DNA of 45,339 bases from Carboxylicivirga fragile (GCA_025499625.1 JAFMVD010000049.1:1-45339); one strand, 5' to 3'; positions 9,253 to 18,987 are shown, counted from the stretch's first letter. Made by a program: numbers and translations. Notes: a model not told the origin generated them from the letters alone.

Positions 9253-11013
9253 ATGGAAAAAAGAAAATCAGAACAATATTTACTACCAGCAAAGAAGGAA
9301 GAATCAGCTGTAGGGATGTACGATTTATATCCATCTTTAAAGCTTGAAGAAGGAAAAATTGATGAGGGATTAGTTAGTTTGGTGCAACAATTGACTGAAT
9401 ATAAAACCATAATCATAGATGGATACATTGGTGTTTTTTACGATAAGATTCAGGAAGTGATTAATGCTGAGTTCGAGAAGCAAGGAAAGAAAGTAGCCTG
9501 GTTTGATATTAATTCAGCTCTAAAGCCAGAAGCAGAAATTGATAAAATGATTGCGCCTTTCCTTGGTGGCGATGATCCGATTTTTGGAACAAGAGCAACT
9601 TGTTCGTTATCGGATTTTTACGATAAACAGAAGCTTGCTGCAATGCAGCCTGATGTCAGTGCTGATGTGAACATAATTATTGGTGTAGGTGCTAGCTTAG
9701 CAGCTTGGGAAGGAACTTTACTTTACATCGACCTACCCAAGAATGAGCTACAGTTTAGGGCACGCGCAAAAAGTATCCTTAATCTTGGGGCTTCAAAAGC
9801 GGATGAGATTAAACCAATGTACAAACGATTTTATTTCGTCGATTGGATTGTATTAAATAAGCACAAACAGCTCTTGCTTAATGACGTTGACTATTTTATT
9901 GATGAGCAAAGGATAGATAGCCTAACTTGGATGAGTGGAGACGATGTACGAGATGGTCTTAAAAAGATGGCTTCTAATGTATTTCGCGTACGTCCATGGT
10001 TTGAGCCTGGAGCTTGGGGGGGGCAATGGGTAATGGATAAGATTGATGGTCTTAATAAGGATGTTCCAAACTATGCTTGGTCGTTTGAGTTAATTGTACC
10101 CGAGAATGGTTTGCTGTTCGAAAGCGATGGTAAGCTATTGGAAATATCGTTCGATTGCTTGATGTTTCAAGAAACAGAAGCGGTTTTGGGAGAACATTCT
10201 GCACAGTATGGAAGTGAATTCCCAATTCGCTTCGACTTTCTCGATACCTTCGATGGAGGGAACCTTTCCGTGCAATGTCATCCTCGCCCTGAATATATGA
10301 AAGAGCACTTTGGCGAGAATTTTACTCAGGAAGAATGCTATTATATTCTGGATGCTGGTAAAGATGCTACCTGCTATTTAGGATTTCAGGAGGGTATTAA
10401 TCCCAAAGAATATGAAAAAGATTTACAGCATAGTTTCGAAAATAAGGAAGCAATAGATATCACGAAGCATGTGCAGGTTTTAGATTCCAATAAACATGAC
10501 TTGTTCCTGATTCCTCCAGGTACTATTCATGGAGCTGGTATTAATAATCTTGTATTGGAAATAAGCTCTACTCCATATATTTTCACCTTTAAAATGTATG
10601 ATTGGATGCGTTTGGATATGGATGGTAAACCACGTCCGATTAATATTGAGCGTGGAATGGAGAACCTTTACTTCGAACGGAAAGGAGAGTATGTTAAAGA
10701 GAAGTTGATTTCGCATCCATATGTACTAGAAGAAGGTAGTGATTGGAAGTTATATCACCTGCCAACACACGAAAAACACTCTTACGATGTACATCGCTTT
10801 CATCTAAATACAGAAGTTGAAGTGAAAACAGAAAATCGCTGTCATGTACTTTCCTTGGTTGAAGGTAAAAGCATCTCTATTGTAACTGAAAATGGCATGA
10901 AGCAACGCTTTAACTATGCTGAAACATTTGTAATTCCTGCTGCTACTGGTTCATACAGAATAATTAATGAATCAGAAGGTGAAGTAATGCTTGTTAAAGC
11001 CTTTATGAAGTAA
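9253..11013 (+). CDS. manA: Class I mannose-6-phosphate isomerase with extra N-terminal domain
   Basis: This cytoplasmic zinc enzyme interconverts mannose-6-phosphate and fructose-6-phosphate. The C-terminal part (about 250-586) has the phosphomannose isomerase ligand pattern: Q341-C-H343-P, glutamates at 360/361 before C-Y-Y-I-L-D-A, and H426 in [10 protein letters not shown]. The first ~230 residues are an additional domain (I-I-I-D-G-Y, then F-D-I-N-S-A-L) that resembles an inactive nucleoside- or uridine-kinase-like fold. The ATG at 9253, one base after the upstream stop, is preferred over a TTG at 9223 that would overlap the previous gene. With the ROK kinase it completes mannose entry into glycolysis. 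Confidence 0.88.
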   Translation: MEKRKSEQYLLPAKKEESAVGMYDLYPSLKLEEGKIDEGLVSLVQQLTEYKTIIIDGYIGVFYDKIQEVINAEFEKQGKKVAWFDINSALKPEAEIDKMIAPFLGGDDPIFGTRATCSLSDFYDKQKLAAMQPDVSADVNIIIGVGASLAAWEGTLLYIDLPKNELQFRARAKSILNLGASKADEIKPMYKRFYFVDWIVLNKHKQLLLNDVDYFIDEQRIDSLTWMSGDDVRDGLKKMASNVFRVRPWFEPGAWGGQWVMDKIDGLNKDVPNYAWSFELIVPENGLLFESDGKLLEISFDCLMFQETEAVLGEHSAQYGSEFPIRFDFLDTFDGGNLSVQCHPRPEYMKEHFGENFTQEECYYILDAGKDATCYLGFQEGINPKEYEKDLQHSFENKEAIDITKHVQVLDSNKHDLFLIPPGTIHGAGINNLVLEISSTPYIFTFKMYDWMRLDMDGKPRPINIERGMENLYFERKGEYVKEKLISHPYVLEEGSDWKLYHLPTHEKHSYDVHRFHLNTEVEVKTENRCHVLSLVEGKSISIVTENGMKQRFNYAETFVIPAATGSYRIINESEGEVMLVKAFMK

Positions 11014-11046
11014 TCACATTTTAAACCAACGAATCAATATATAATC

Positions 11047-14000
11047 ATGATACGAATTGGACTAATAATATTTGTAGGGCTGCTATTGAGCTCCTGTTCT
11101 GCAGAGAATAAAACTATTTGGCAAATAGGAAACAGTAATAATAGTGGTTCTGATTTTGCCTTATCAAATAATGAATACGAGCGTTTTATTGAAAAGGATT
11201 TTGGCTGGGAAGACAAATATTTCTTGATAGGAACTTCAAACGATAAAACAGATTGGCCCTATATTATTCCAGGTACTAGCGATACTTGGGGAGGAACATG
11301 GGGAACTTCCGGATGGCGTTCAAGTACCCTTAATATACTGTTTGGAATCGATAAATTACCTAACAAGGGAGATTGGAAACTGACCATTGATATTTTGGAC
11401 TGTAACTCGGAAGACTTGCCGCTTTTTAAGGTGACTGTTAATGGCAAATCGTGGAAATATAGATTGCCAATAATTAATGATGGTTCAACTATTGATGGAG
11501 CAATACCCGATTCATCAGAGTATCTCATTGAAATTCCTCTGGAGAATACCTTGATGAAAGCAGGCGGTAATGAGATTAACCTGACGACTTTAGAAGGTTC
11601 GTGGTTAAAATTCGACCAGATTAAATTGGAAGGCCCAGGCAATGTACGATTAACTGAAAATAACAAAGTATACCTACGTGGTGTAGAAGCTGCTGAGTAT
11701 GAAATTGAAACAGAGAATGGTAGATCGCAAGCTTTATTGGTTGATGTAGAGCATCTTTCAGATCAACCAGTGCTGGCGGTGAAAATTGATGGAGAAGAGG
11801 TTTTTACTGAACGCGTAGAAGATAAACGTTACACCTTTGAAGTTCCAATGCCAGCGGTTAAAAGCAATAACACCAGTAATTACGAAATACTAATTGATGG
11901 CAATAGTATTGAGTCGGGAAAAGTCAAACGTGAATCGAAGCAATTGATGACACCTGCTCAGTATATCGACACTAAAATTGGAACGGCCCATTCACGTTGG
12001 ATGATTGCTCCCGGACCATGGATGCCGTTTAGCATGGTTAAGTTAAGTCCCGATAACCAGAATGACAGTTGGCAAGCAGGTTACGAACCAACTTTTGAAT
12101 CGGTGGGTTGTTTCTCACATATACATGAATGGACGATTGCAGGATTAGGAACAATGCCTACAAACGGATCTTTGCAAACAGAGGTTGGAGATGAGAAAGA
12201 TGTGGATAGTGGTTACCGTTCTCGTATAGATAAATCAAGCGAAGAGGCGCCTCTTGGGTATTATAAAGTGCAGCTAACGGATTATGATATTAAAGCAGAA
12301 TTAACATCTACTACACGCTGTGGATTTCAACGTTATACCTTCCCGAAAGATAGAGAAGGCTCACGAGTCTTGTTGGATTTGGTTATTCCTAACGAGTATA
12401 CTTATCAATCGATAGAAGCTTATTTTAAACAAACTGATGATTACACCATTGAAGGATACAGTCATCAAATTTGTCCGAACACATGGGCAGGAGGAATAGA
12501 GCAAGAGTACATTGTGCACTTTGTTGCTGAGTTTGATCAAGCTATTTCTGATTTTAAAGTATGGACCGAAGAAGGTGTTAAAGAAACCAATGAGTTCAGC
12601 ATTAAAGGAGCTAAAGATGTTGGTGGTATTGTTGAGTTTGATACAAAAAAGAACAATGTGGTTCAGATGCGAACAGGCATCTCATATGTGAGCATTGCTA
12701 ATGCCCAAGAAAATCTTCAAACTGAAGTTACTGAGCCTTTCGACTGGGATTTTGATGCTATCCGACAAAATAATGTGGATACCTGGGATGAATTAATGAC
12801 ACGCGTAAAAATAACATCGAATGATGCACGCGAAAAAATGCGTTTCTACAATAACTATTATCGCTCTTTGTGCAGCCGAAATACCTTTAGTGATGTAAAT
12901 GGCGAATGGCGCGATGCGGATGAGGTGGTTCGTAAAATGGAAGATCCAAGTTCACCGGCATTAGGTTGTGATGCGTTTTGGAATACTTTCTGGAATCTCA
13001 ATCAGTTTTGGAACCTGGTAACGCCTGAATGGAGCAATCGTTGGGTTAAGTCTCAGTTGGCCATGTACGACGCCGGAGGTTGGTTAGCCAAAGGACCAGC
13101 AGCAATGGAATATATCCCGGTGATGGTTGCCGAGCATGAGATACCACTAATTGTTGGGGCATATCAAATGGGCATAAGAGATTATGATGTTGAAAAAGCC
13201 TTTGAAGCAGTTAAGAAAATGCAAACTGTTCCGGGGCAAGTTGTGGGTGGCGGTTTTGCTGGAAACCGTGACTTGATTACCTACCTAAAACATGGCTATG
13301 TACCTTATGATGAAGGACGATTCTCTAATTCGCTTGAGTATTCATACGATGACTGGACGGTTTCTCAATTGGCTAAGGCTTTAGGCAAAGAGAAAGATTA
13401 TAAAACATTTCTTAAACGCGGTTACTATTGGAAAAACATTATTGATGAGGAAACAGGATTTGCCCGCATGAAAGATTCAAAAGGAGAGTGGTATCCTGAT
13501 TTTGATGCCTATAAATCGGGAGCCAATCATCATTATGTGGAAGGTAATGCTTGGCAGTTAACCTACTTTGTACCCCAAGATGTTCCAGCTTTGGCTGATG
13601 CCATCGGGCAGGATCGATTTATTGAGCGCCTTGAATGGGGATTTGAAGAAAGCGACAAAACACGTTTCAATGGACTTAATGACCAATATTGGAATTATCC
13701 GGTTATGCAAGGTAATCAGCAAAGCATGCATTTTGCCTTCCTGTTTAATTGGGTTGGAAAACCGTGGTCAACACAAAAATGGAGTCGCTCAATAATGGAT
13801 CGATACTATGGCTATGGAGTGGCTAACGCCTACCTTGGCGACGAGGATCAGGGACAAATGAGTGCTTGGTTTATCATGGCTTCTTTGGGGCTTTTTCAAA
13901 CAGATGGAGGATGTAGTGTAGAGCCTGTATATGAAATTGCCAGCCCACTATTCGAAAGTGTAGAGATAGATCTTGGAAATAAGTTTGGTAGGGGTGAAAC

Positions 14001-14175
14001 TTTCGTTATTGAAGCTAAAAATGCTTCTCGATTGAATATTTACGTTCAATCGGCCAAGCTAAATGGGAAAGTTCTGCAAGATTTTAAATTTCCTGCAAGT
14101 GAATTATTAAAAGGCGGAAAGTTAGAGTTAGAAATGGGAAGTGAACCAAATAAAGAATGGGGAATCTTGAAGTAA
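11047..14175 (+). CDS. Large GH92 lipoprotein with N-terminal carbohydrate-binding-like domain
   Basis: This 1042-residue lipoprotein (signal ending L-L-S-S-C17) is the longest GH92 in the window. Residues ~25-195 form an extra beta-sandwich domain beginning W-Q-I-G and containing W-G-G-T-W-G-T-S-G-W-R; it resembles the CBM-like third domain of family 4 polysaccharide lyases. A linker module (~200-300) precedes the GH92 catalytic part. Catalytic motifs are intact: E832-G-N-A-W-Q-L and G-D932-E-D934-Q-G-Q. Like the GH92 at 5546 it lacks the standard P-G-A-x-x-P-F-G loop (G-P-W-M-P-F-S instead). It closes the GntR operon, and the added domain suggests binding to a polymeric or cell-wall-bound glycan. 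Confidence 0.87.
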   Translation: MIRIGLIIFVGLLLSSCSAENKTIWQIGNSNNSGSDFALSNNEYERFIEKDFGWEDKYFLIGTSNDKTDWPYIIPGTSDTWGGTWGTSGWRSSTLNILFGIDKLPNKGDWKLTIDILDCNSEDLPLFKVTVNGKSWKYRLPIINDGSTIDGAIPDSSEYLIEIPLENTLMKAGGNEINLTTLEGSWLKFDQIKLEGPGNVRLTENNKVYLRGVEAAEYEIETENGRSQALLVDVEHLSDQPVLAVKIDGEEVFTERVEDKRYTFEVPMPAVKSNNTSNYEILIDGNSIESGKVKRESKQLMTPAQYIDTKIGTAHSRWMIAPGPWMPFSMVKLSPDNQNDSWQAGYEPTFESVGCFSHIHEWTIAGLGTMPTNGSLQTEVGDEKDVDSGYRSRIDKSSEEAPLGYYKVQLTDYDIKAELTSTTRCGFQRYTFPKDREGSRVLLDLVIPNEYTYQSIEAYFKQTDDYTIEGYSHQICPNTWAGGIEQEYIVHFVAEFDQAISDFKVWTEEGVKETNEFSIKGAKDVGGIVEFDTKKNNVVQMRTGISYVSIANAQENLQTEVTEPFDWDFDAIRQNNVDTWDELMTRVKITSNDAREKMRFYNNYYRSLCSRNTFSDVNGEWRDADEVVRKMEDPSSPALGCDAFWNTFWNLNQFWNLVTPEWSNRWVKSQLAMYDAGGWLAKGPAAMEYIPVMVAEHEIPLIVGAYQMGIRDYDVEKAFEAVKKMQTVPGQVVGGGFAGNRDLITYLKHGYVPYDEGRFSNSLEYSYDDWTVSQLAKALGKEKDYKTFLKRGYYWKNIIDEETGFARMKDSKGEWYPDFDAYKSGANHHYVEGNAWQLTYFVPQDVPALADAIGQDRFIERLEWGFEESDKTRFNGLNDQYWNYPVMQGNQQSMHFAFLFNWVGKPWSTQKWSRSIMDRYYGYGVANAYLGDEDQGQMSAWFIMASLGLFQTDGGCSVEPVYEIASPLFESVEIDLGNKFGRGETFVIEAKNASRLNIYVQSAKLNGKVLQDFKFPASELLKGGKLELEMGSEPNKEWGILK

Positions 14176-14206
14176 ACGCCTAATAAATATAAATCAAAAG
14201 AGATAT

Positions 14207-14299
14207 AACGCTAAAGTGGAATAAACAGCATCTTAAGAGCAATAACAAATTTTCTTAAAAGGAGATGAACTTGTTAATTTTGAGATGTCTGTTAGCGTT
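14207..14299 (+). promoter_or_regulatory. Inverted repeat and -7-like box upstream of the GH3 gene
   Basis: AACGCTAA (14207-14214) is the exact complement of TTAGCGTT (14292-14299), about 85 bases apart. Between them, TAATTTTG (14275-14282) matches the Bacteroidota -7 consensus TAnnTTTG, though no TTTG stands 19-21 bases upstream (only T-rich sequence). The gap of 183 bases and these elements suggest that the GH3 gene has its own promoter. Confidence 0.4.
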
Positions 14300-14358
14300 G
14301 TTTTGACTCAAATAGAGCATAATAGTTATCACCCTTGATTGCCTAAAATTATTGACTA

Positions 14359-17016
14359 ATGAAGAATTTATTTCCCTTTCTTTTTGCGATGCTTCTTTTG
14401 GTAAGCTGCAGTGATAATTCAAAAAGTCCAGCATATAAAAACGCTGATTTAGATATTGATACTCGTGTTGCTGATTTGGTGTCGCGAATGACACTCGAAG
14501 AAAAAGTGATGCAATTAGATATGTATTCGGCAGGTGACTTGTGTTACAATGGCCGCTTAGCAGATGAATTGGCATCTAAAACGCTGAATGCTATGAGCAT
14601 TGGCTGTGTTCACGATTATTATCCTGAAGAAGCAGAATATGCCAATGAATTACAGAAATATATTATAGATAATACGCGCTTGGGTATTCCGGCTCTTTTT
14701 ATCGAAGAAGCCTTACACGGTTATCAAGGAAGTAAATCTACAGCCTTTCCTGTTCCTATTGGAATGGGTAGTATGTGGGATGCTGATTTGATGGAGCGAA
14801 TAGGAAAAGCTGTTGGTAAAGAAACTCGCTCTGTGGGTGTACATATGGTATTAGCGCCGGTATTAGGTATTGGACGAGAGCCTCGTTGGGGTAGGGTACA
14901 GGAAACATATGGCGAGGATCCATTCCTTGCAGCTCGTAGCGGTGTAGGATATATAAAAGGTCTACAAGGTGATGATTTAAAAAATGATGATGCCGTGGTA
15001 GCTGAACCTAAGCATTTTGGTATCCATAGTATGCCAGCAGGTGGAAAAAACACAGCTCCTGTATATGTTGGAGAACGCGAGGCGCGTAGCAACTTTTTAT
15101 ATGTGTTTGAAAAGGCGTTTATGGAAGCAGGCGCTTTAGGAGCCATGGCAGCATATCACGAGTGGGATGGAATTCCGGCGGCCGCCGATCCTTGGTTGTT
15201 AAATGATGTACTTAGAGGAGAATGGGGTTTTAAAGGTTTGGTATTGTCCGATTTAGGCGCTATTGCAAAACAAACCAATTCGCATGGTACAGCAGCTACA
15301 CCTAAAGAGGCCATTTCAAACTCAATAAGTGCAGGCTTAGATATGCAATTTTACGACTATAAGCACGATGTATTTCAGAATGCTATTATCGAAGCGGTAA
15401 ACGATAAATCACTTAGCATAAAAGATGTAGATAGAGCTGTTGCTAGTGTTTTGTATGTTAAGTTTCGCTTAGGTCTTTTTGAGAACCCATATACTGATGA
15501 GAAACTTAAGGAAGAAAGATACCACAATCAAGAACATCAGGAGCTAGCACTTGAATCGGCACATAAGTCCATTGTTTTGCTCCAGAATAATAACAGAATA
15601 TTGCCGTTAAAAGCTGATGTGAAGAAGATTGCTGTTATTGGTGAAATGGCAGGAAAAGTACATTTGGGTGGATATTCACCTAAAAATGTTGAAGGTGTAT
15701 CCATTGTTGAAGCCTTTAAAGAAACAGACTTTGAGGTAAACTTTGTTGACTTAAATGTACCAGCTTTTAACATGGAGCAGATCAATGAAAAGTTTATGAT
15801 GACTGAAGATGGAAAACCAGGTTTATTGGCTGAATATTTTAATAATACCGAATGTTCAGGGCAACCGGTGTTTTCGCAAGTTGAAACCAGCTTAGTGAAG
15901 TACTGGCATAACCTTAGTCCTGAAGGTGGCGTTACAAGCGATAATTTCTCAGTTCGTTACAGTGGCTATTTGATGCCTGAGTTAACCGGATCATATAAGT
16001 TTGGGTTAATTGCCGATGATGTGGCTCGTTTGTCAATTAATGGTGAAGTTGTAATTGATAATTGGGACAGGAGCACCATCAATCAATGGGCACACAAGGA
16101 AATGCGTTTTGAAAAAGGAAAAAAGTACCCTATTAAATTGGAGTATGCCGAATATGAGGATTATGCCGGAGTTCAGCTAAAATGGGAGGTAGAGCCTGAT
16201 GAGAGTAATAAAGGCAATATGTATGATAAGGCCATATTAGCGGCTAAAAAAGCTGACGTAGCTATATTGGTATTAGGAGAAACCGAAGACGATTGTGGTG
16301 AAGGAAAAGACAAAATGAGCCTTGAATTGAATGATAATGGCAAACGTTTATTAAGCGAAGTATCGGAAGCAGGAACACCAGTTATATTGGTGCTTCAAAA
16401 TGGACGACCATTGGTGCTTACTGAAGAAGTTAAGAAAGTGGATGCTATTGTTGAGACCTGGTATGCGGGCGAAAAAAGCGGCCAGGCAACAGTGGATATA
16501 CTAACTGGTAAGGTAAATCCATCGGCTAAGTTGCCTATTACTTTTCCACGTCATAATGGTCAGTTGCCAATCTTTTACAATCATAAAAAGTCAGCAACGG
16601 GTAGCTTTGTTGATGGAACCAACAAGCCCTTATTTGCTTTTGGTTACGGCTTAAATTATAGTCAATTTGAATATTCCGATTTGCAAATTGGCAAACAGGA
16701 AATTGGTACATCGGATAAACAAATTGTAAAAGTTAAGGTTAAAAACACATCCGATAGAGAAGGAACTGAAGTTGCTCAGCTCTACATAACTGATACCTAT
16801 AGTTCCGTTGCAACGCCGCATATGCAGCTTCGGGGCTTTCAACGTGTTGAACTGAAGCCAGGAGAAGAAAAAGAAGTGTCTTTTACTTTATTGCCTGATG
16901 ATTTAGCATTGTGGAACAGGGATATGAAACGTGTGGTTGAACCAGGAGAATTTAAAGTAAAGGTTGGTGCAGCATCGGATGATATTATGTTGGAGTCGAC
17001 TTTTAAGGTGAAATAA
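14359..17016 (+). CDS. GH3 beta-glycosidase lipoprotein with PA14 insert
   Basis: This retaining exo-beta-glycosidase has 885 residues and a lipoprotein signal (L-L-V-S-C17). The TIM-barrel domain carries K-H-F-G and the nucleophile in L-S-D298-L-G-A-I. The second domain is interrupted at about residues 487-620 by a PA14 domain (starting G-L-L-A-E-Y-F), which in GH3 enzymes shapes the substrate pocket. The likely acid/base glutamate lies in G-E-T-E-D-D-C-G-E-G-K-D. A fibronectin-III-like domain ends the protein. This layout fits beta-glucosidases and beta-xylosidases rather than NagZ-type hexosaminidases. It would remove a beta-linked cap from the mannoside substrate, but the sugar is not determinable here. 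Confidence 0.9.
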   Translation: MKNLFPFLFAMLLLVSCSDNSKSPAYKNADLDIDTRVADLVSRMTLEEKVMQLDMYSAGDLCYNGRLADELASKTLNAMSIGCVHDYYPEEAEYANELQKYIIDNTRLGIPALFIEEALHGYQGSKSTAFPVPIGMGSMWDADLMERIGKAVGKETRSVGVHMVLAPVLGIGREPRWGRVQETYGEDPFLAARSGVGYIKGLQGDDLKNDDAVVAEPKHFGIHSMPAGGKNTAPVYVGEREARSNFLYVFEKAFMEAGALGAMAAYHEWDGIPAAADPWLLNDVLRGEWGFKGLVLSDLGAIAKQTNSHGTAATPKEAISNSISAGLDMQFYDYKHDVFQNAIIEAVNDKSLSIKDVDRAVASVLYVKFRLGLFENPYTDEKLKEERYHNQEHQELALESAHKSIVLLQNNNRILPLKADVKKIAVIGEMAGKVHLGGYSPKNVEGVSIVEAFKETDFEVNFVDLNVPAFNMEQINEKFMMTEDGKPGLLAEYFNNTECSGQPVFSQVETSLVKYWHNLSPEGGVTSDNFSVRYSGYLMPELTGSYKFGLIADDVARLSINGEVVIDNWDRSTINQWAHKEMRFEKGKKYPIKLEYAEYEDYAGVQLKWEVEPDESNKGNMYDKAILAAKKADVAILVLGETEDDCGEGKDKMSLELNDNGKRLLSEVSEAGTPVILVLQNGRPLVLTEEVKKVDAIVETWYAGEKSGQATVDILTGKVNPSAKLPITFPRHNGQLPIFYNHKKSATGSFVDGTNKPLFAFGYGLNYSQFEYSDLQIGKQEIGTSDKQIVKVKVKNTSDREGTEVAQLYITDTYSSVATPHMQLRGFQRVELKPGEEKEVSFTLLPDDLALWNRDMKRVVEPGEFKVKVGAASDDIMLESTFKVK

Positions 17017-17103
17017 TTGGTTTTATAGTTTGTGATTTGATAGTCTGTAGAAGTTTTTCTGTGCTTGTGCAGGCTATCTTATAATATTAAAAGAGAGGTG
17101 TTG

Positions 17104-17758
17104 ATGAAGGTATTATTTGGAATCATAGTGGTAATTACGAGTGTGATTTTAGTGTCTTGTTCAGAGTGTTCTAACGATAAAGATTACACACGATATTCCC
17201 GGTCTGGTTAATTTAATGGGAGGAAAAGAGGCTTTTTCTGAAAAACTAGACTCCATGTTTTACTCATCTTCAAAACCTGAAGTAAAAACATTGGTTTGGA
17301 ATATTCATCGAACCATGGGTCAGTACTGGCACGGTAACGAGCCTTGTCATCATGTGCCATATTTATATAAATATACTGGCCAAGGGTATAAAACTGATCG
17401 AATCATCAAAACCTTGGTTGATGATTATTACCATAACCGACCCGACGGTTTAATGGGTAACGATGATTGTGGGCAAATGTCTGCCTGGTATATGTTCTCA
17501 TCACTTGGCTTTTATCCTGTGAATCCCTGTGGTGGTGAGTATATAATTGGTGCACCTCAGGTTGAAGAGGCTGTTATCAATCTGCCTAACGGAAAGCAGT
17601 TTACTGTAACAGCAACCAAGCTAAGTGACGAAAATTGCTATGTGCAGACAGTTACTTTAAATGGAGCTCTTCTCAAGCGCAATTACATAACTCACGATGA
17701 AATTATCAAAGGAGGCGAACTTGTTTTCGATATGGGATCTCAAATAAATAACAATTAA
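17104..17758 (+). pseudogene. GH92 remnant: 5' and 3' ends joined by an internal deletion
   Basis: From 17104 an ATG opens a typical GH92 lipoprotein start (signal ending V-S-C19, then N-D-K-D-Y-T-R-Y), which stops at 17209-17211 just after the point where other GH92 genes continue with V-N-P-F-I-G-T. In another frame, from 17189, the sequence resumes as H-D-I-P-G-L-V-N-L and runs to 17758 as a normal GH92 C-terminus with H-G-N-E-P-C-H-H and G-N-D-D-C-G-Q-M-S-A-W-Y. The joint is the 8-base CACGATAT (17189-17196), readable as R-Y in the first frame and as H-D-I in the second. Roughly 1.6 kb, including the catalytic acid region, is gone. A 180-residue ORF from ATG 17216 could still be translated but would lack a signal peptide and active site. 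Confidence 0.88.
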
Positions 17759-17764
17759 AGCTCC

Positions 17765-18616
17765 TTAGAAAACTTTGTGGTTAATGTCACGGTATTCGTT
17801 TGGTGTCATCCCATTGTGTTTCTTAAATACCTTGTAAAAGTGGCCTATGGCACTAAACCCGCAATTGTAACAAATTGTCTTGATAGGCACATTTGTCATT
17901 GTTAACCTTTGTGCGGCATAATTCATTTTTATCTTGGTAACTGTTTCGGTAAGGGTTTGGTTAAGGCACTGTTTAATAATCTTATTCACATGGTCAGTTG
18001 TTCGCTCTGTCAGTTCAACAAAACCAGGTACGCCTTTTCGGAATAGTTGAGGTGAATTGTATTGATCGAGTGCAATGGCCAGCCATCTTGGAACGTCGCA
18101 GGAGTTTTCTTCAAATGTTTCGGTTAGCATTCTGAAAATATGCAGAACCATGATGTCAAGATGAATGTAATCTCTCTTTTTAGTTAGAATGTAATCGGTA
18201 AAGGTTGAAATATCGTTTAAATGATCAGCATTAAGCTTAACCATGTATGGCATCTTCTCATTTGTCCAGAAGAAAGTTTCAGATTCAGGAAAGTAACGAT
18301 CTTTAAATAATTGAAGGCTTTCGAGGTAGAAGGCTATATTGGTAACCACAAGGCCGGTATTATTACCTGTTGAAACAAAGGTATGCGTATCCTGTGGTCG
18401 CATCAAACAGAGTGTTCCTTTCTCGATGGTGTGTTTTTCACCATTAATGATATGGATTCCGTTTCCTTCTTTAATCCAAAACATCTCTGCATAATCGTGG
18501 TCGTGATAATCCAGATTTTCATCTGCTGTAATGGTTCTCCTAACTATATGGAATACATCATTAGGTTGTATTAGAAAAGAAGGTAAGCTAATGCGGGTTT
18601 TCTTACTTGGTATCAT
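17765..18616 (-). CDS. Cupin-AraC transcriptional regulator
   Basis: This is a 283-residue one-component regulator. The N-terminal cupin-like sensor (residues ~25-110, with H-D-H-D-Y-A-E and I-E-K-G-T-L-C-L-M-R-P) is of the sugar-binding AraC type. The C-terminal 95 residues hold two helix-turn-helix motifs, ending C-Y-N-C-G-F-S-A-I-G-H-F-Y-K-V-F-K-K. The internal ATG at 18616 is chosen because the paralogue at 40578-41417 starts at the same aligned position; the longer frame would begin at 18655. It points away from the GH92/GH130 operon across a 371-base gap with direct repeats and a strong promoter. It is therefore the likely activator of that operon. Confidence 0.88.
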   Translation of the reverse strand: MIPSKKTRISLPSFLIQPNDVFHIVRRTITADENLDYHDHDYAEMFWIKEGNGIHIINGEKHTIEKGTLCLMRPQDTHTFVSTGNNTGLVVTNIAFYLESLQLFKDRYFPESETFFWTNEKMPYMVKLNADHLNDISTFTDYILTKKRDYIHLDIMVLHIFRMLTETFEENSCDVPRWLAIALDQYNSPQLFRKGVPGFVELTERTTDHVNKIIKQCLNQTLTETVTKIKMNYAAQRLTMTNVPIKTICYNCGFSAIGHFYKVFKKHNGMTPNEYRDINHKVF

Positions 18617-18703
18617 AATTTCGAGTGTGTGCACAGCAACTGCATCGTGTAGCACACGTGCTATGTTTTACAGTTGGCTGCAATGGTGTGTGCGACAAAA
18701 GTA
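18617..18703 (-). promoter_or_regulatory. Upstream region of the AraC gene with palindrome and -7 box
   Basis: TAGCACACGTGCTA (18650-18663) is a 6-2-6 palindrome. GTGTGTGC occurs on both sides of it (near 18625 and 18686). On the minus strand TACTTTTG (18703-18696) matches TAnnTTTG, but no TTTG was found at the right distance. These are candidate autoregulatory sites, unproven. Confidence 0.35.
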
Positions 18704-18855
18704 TAAAAAATGTTAAAACGACGGTGTGAGTTCGATGTTAATTCTTTAAATGTTCTGATTTGAATTTTGTTAAGTAAATCATTAAATTAAGCAATGAAAG
18801 CTTTAGGAGTAAGTCACAATCTTGAGGTTTTTGGTTGGATAATGATTCGTACAAC

Positions 18856-18928
18856 GGTGTAGAACAATAAATGTCAGTTGGTGCAGAACACATCTTTTTG
18901 CCAGCTTTTTTCATTTGGGGTATTTTTG
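18856..18928 (+). promoter_or_regulatory. Promoter with AraC-type direct repeats for the GH92/GH130 operon
   Basis: TTTG (18897-18900) and TATTTTTG (18921-18928) are separated by 20 bases, matching the Bacteroidota -33/-7 promoter in sequence and spacing; transcription would start near 18935. Directly upstream, GGTGTAGAACA (18856-18866) and GGTGCAGAACA (18880-18890) form an 11-base direct repeat with one mismatch, 24 bases start to start. The second copy ends six bases before the -33 box, where an AraC-family activator would contact polymerase. Confidence 0.65.
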
Positions 18929-18987
18929 TTCAACGAAAAGTTATCCGCCATTAGTAGTTAAAAGTGATTCATAATTATTCATTTTAT

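Noticed and set aside
17216-17758. A free-standing 180-residue GH92 C-terminal protein
   Set aside because: The in-frame sequence upstream of the ATG (from 17189) already reads as GH92, and a matching GH92 signal peptide lies just before it in another frame. It is the 3' part of a deleted gene, not an independent small gene.
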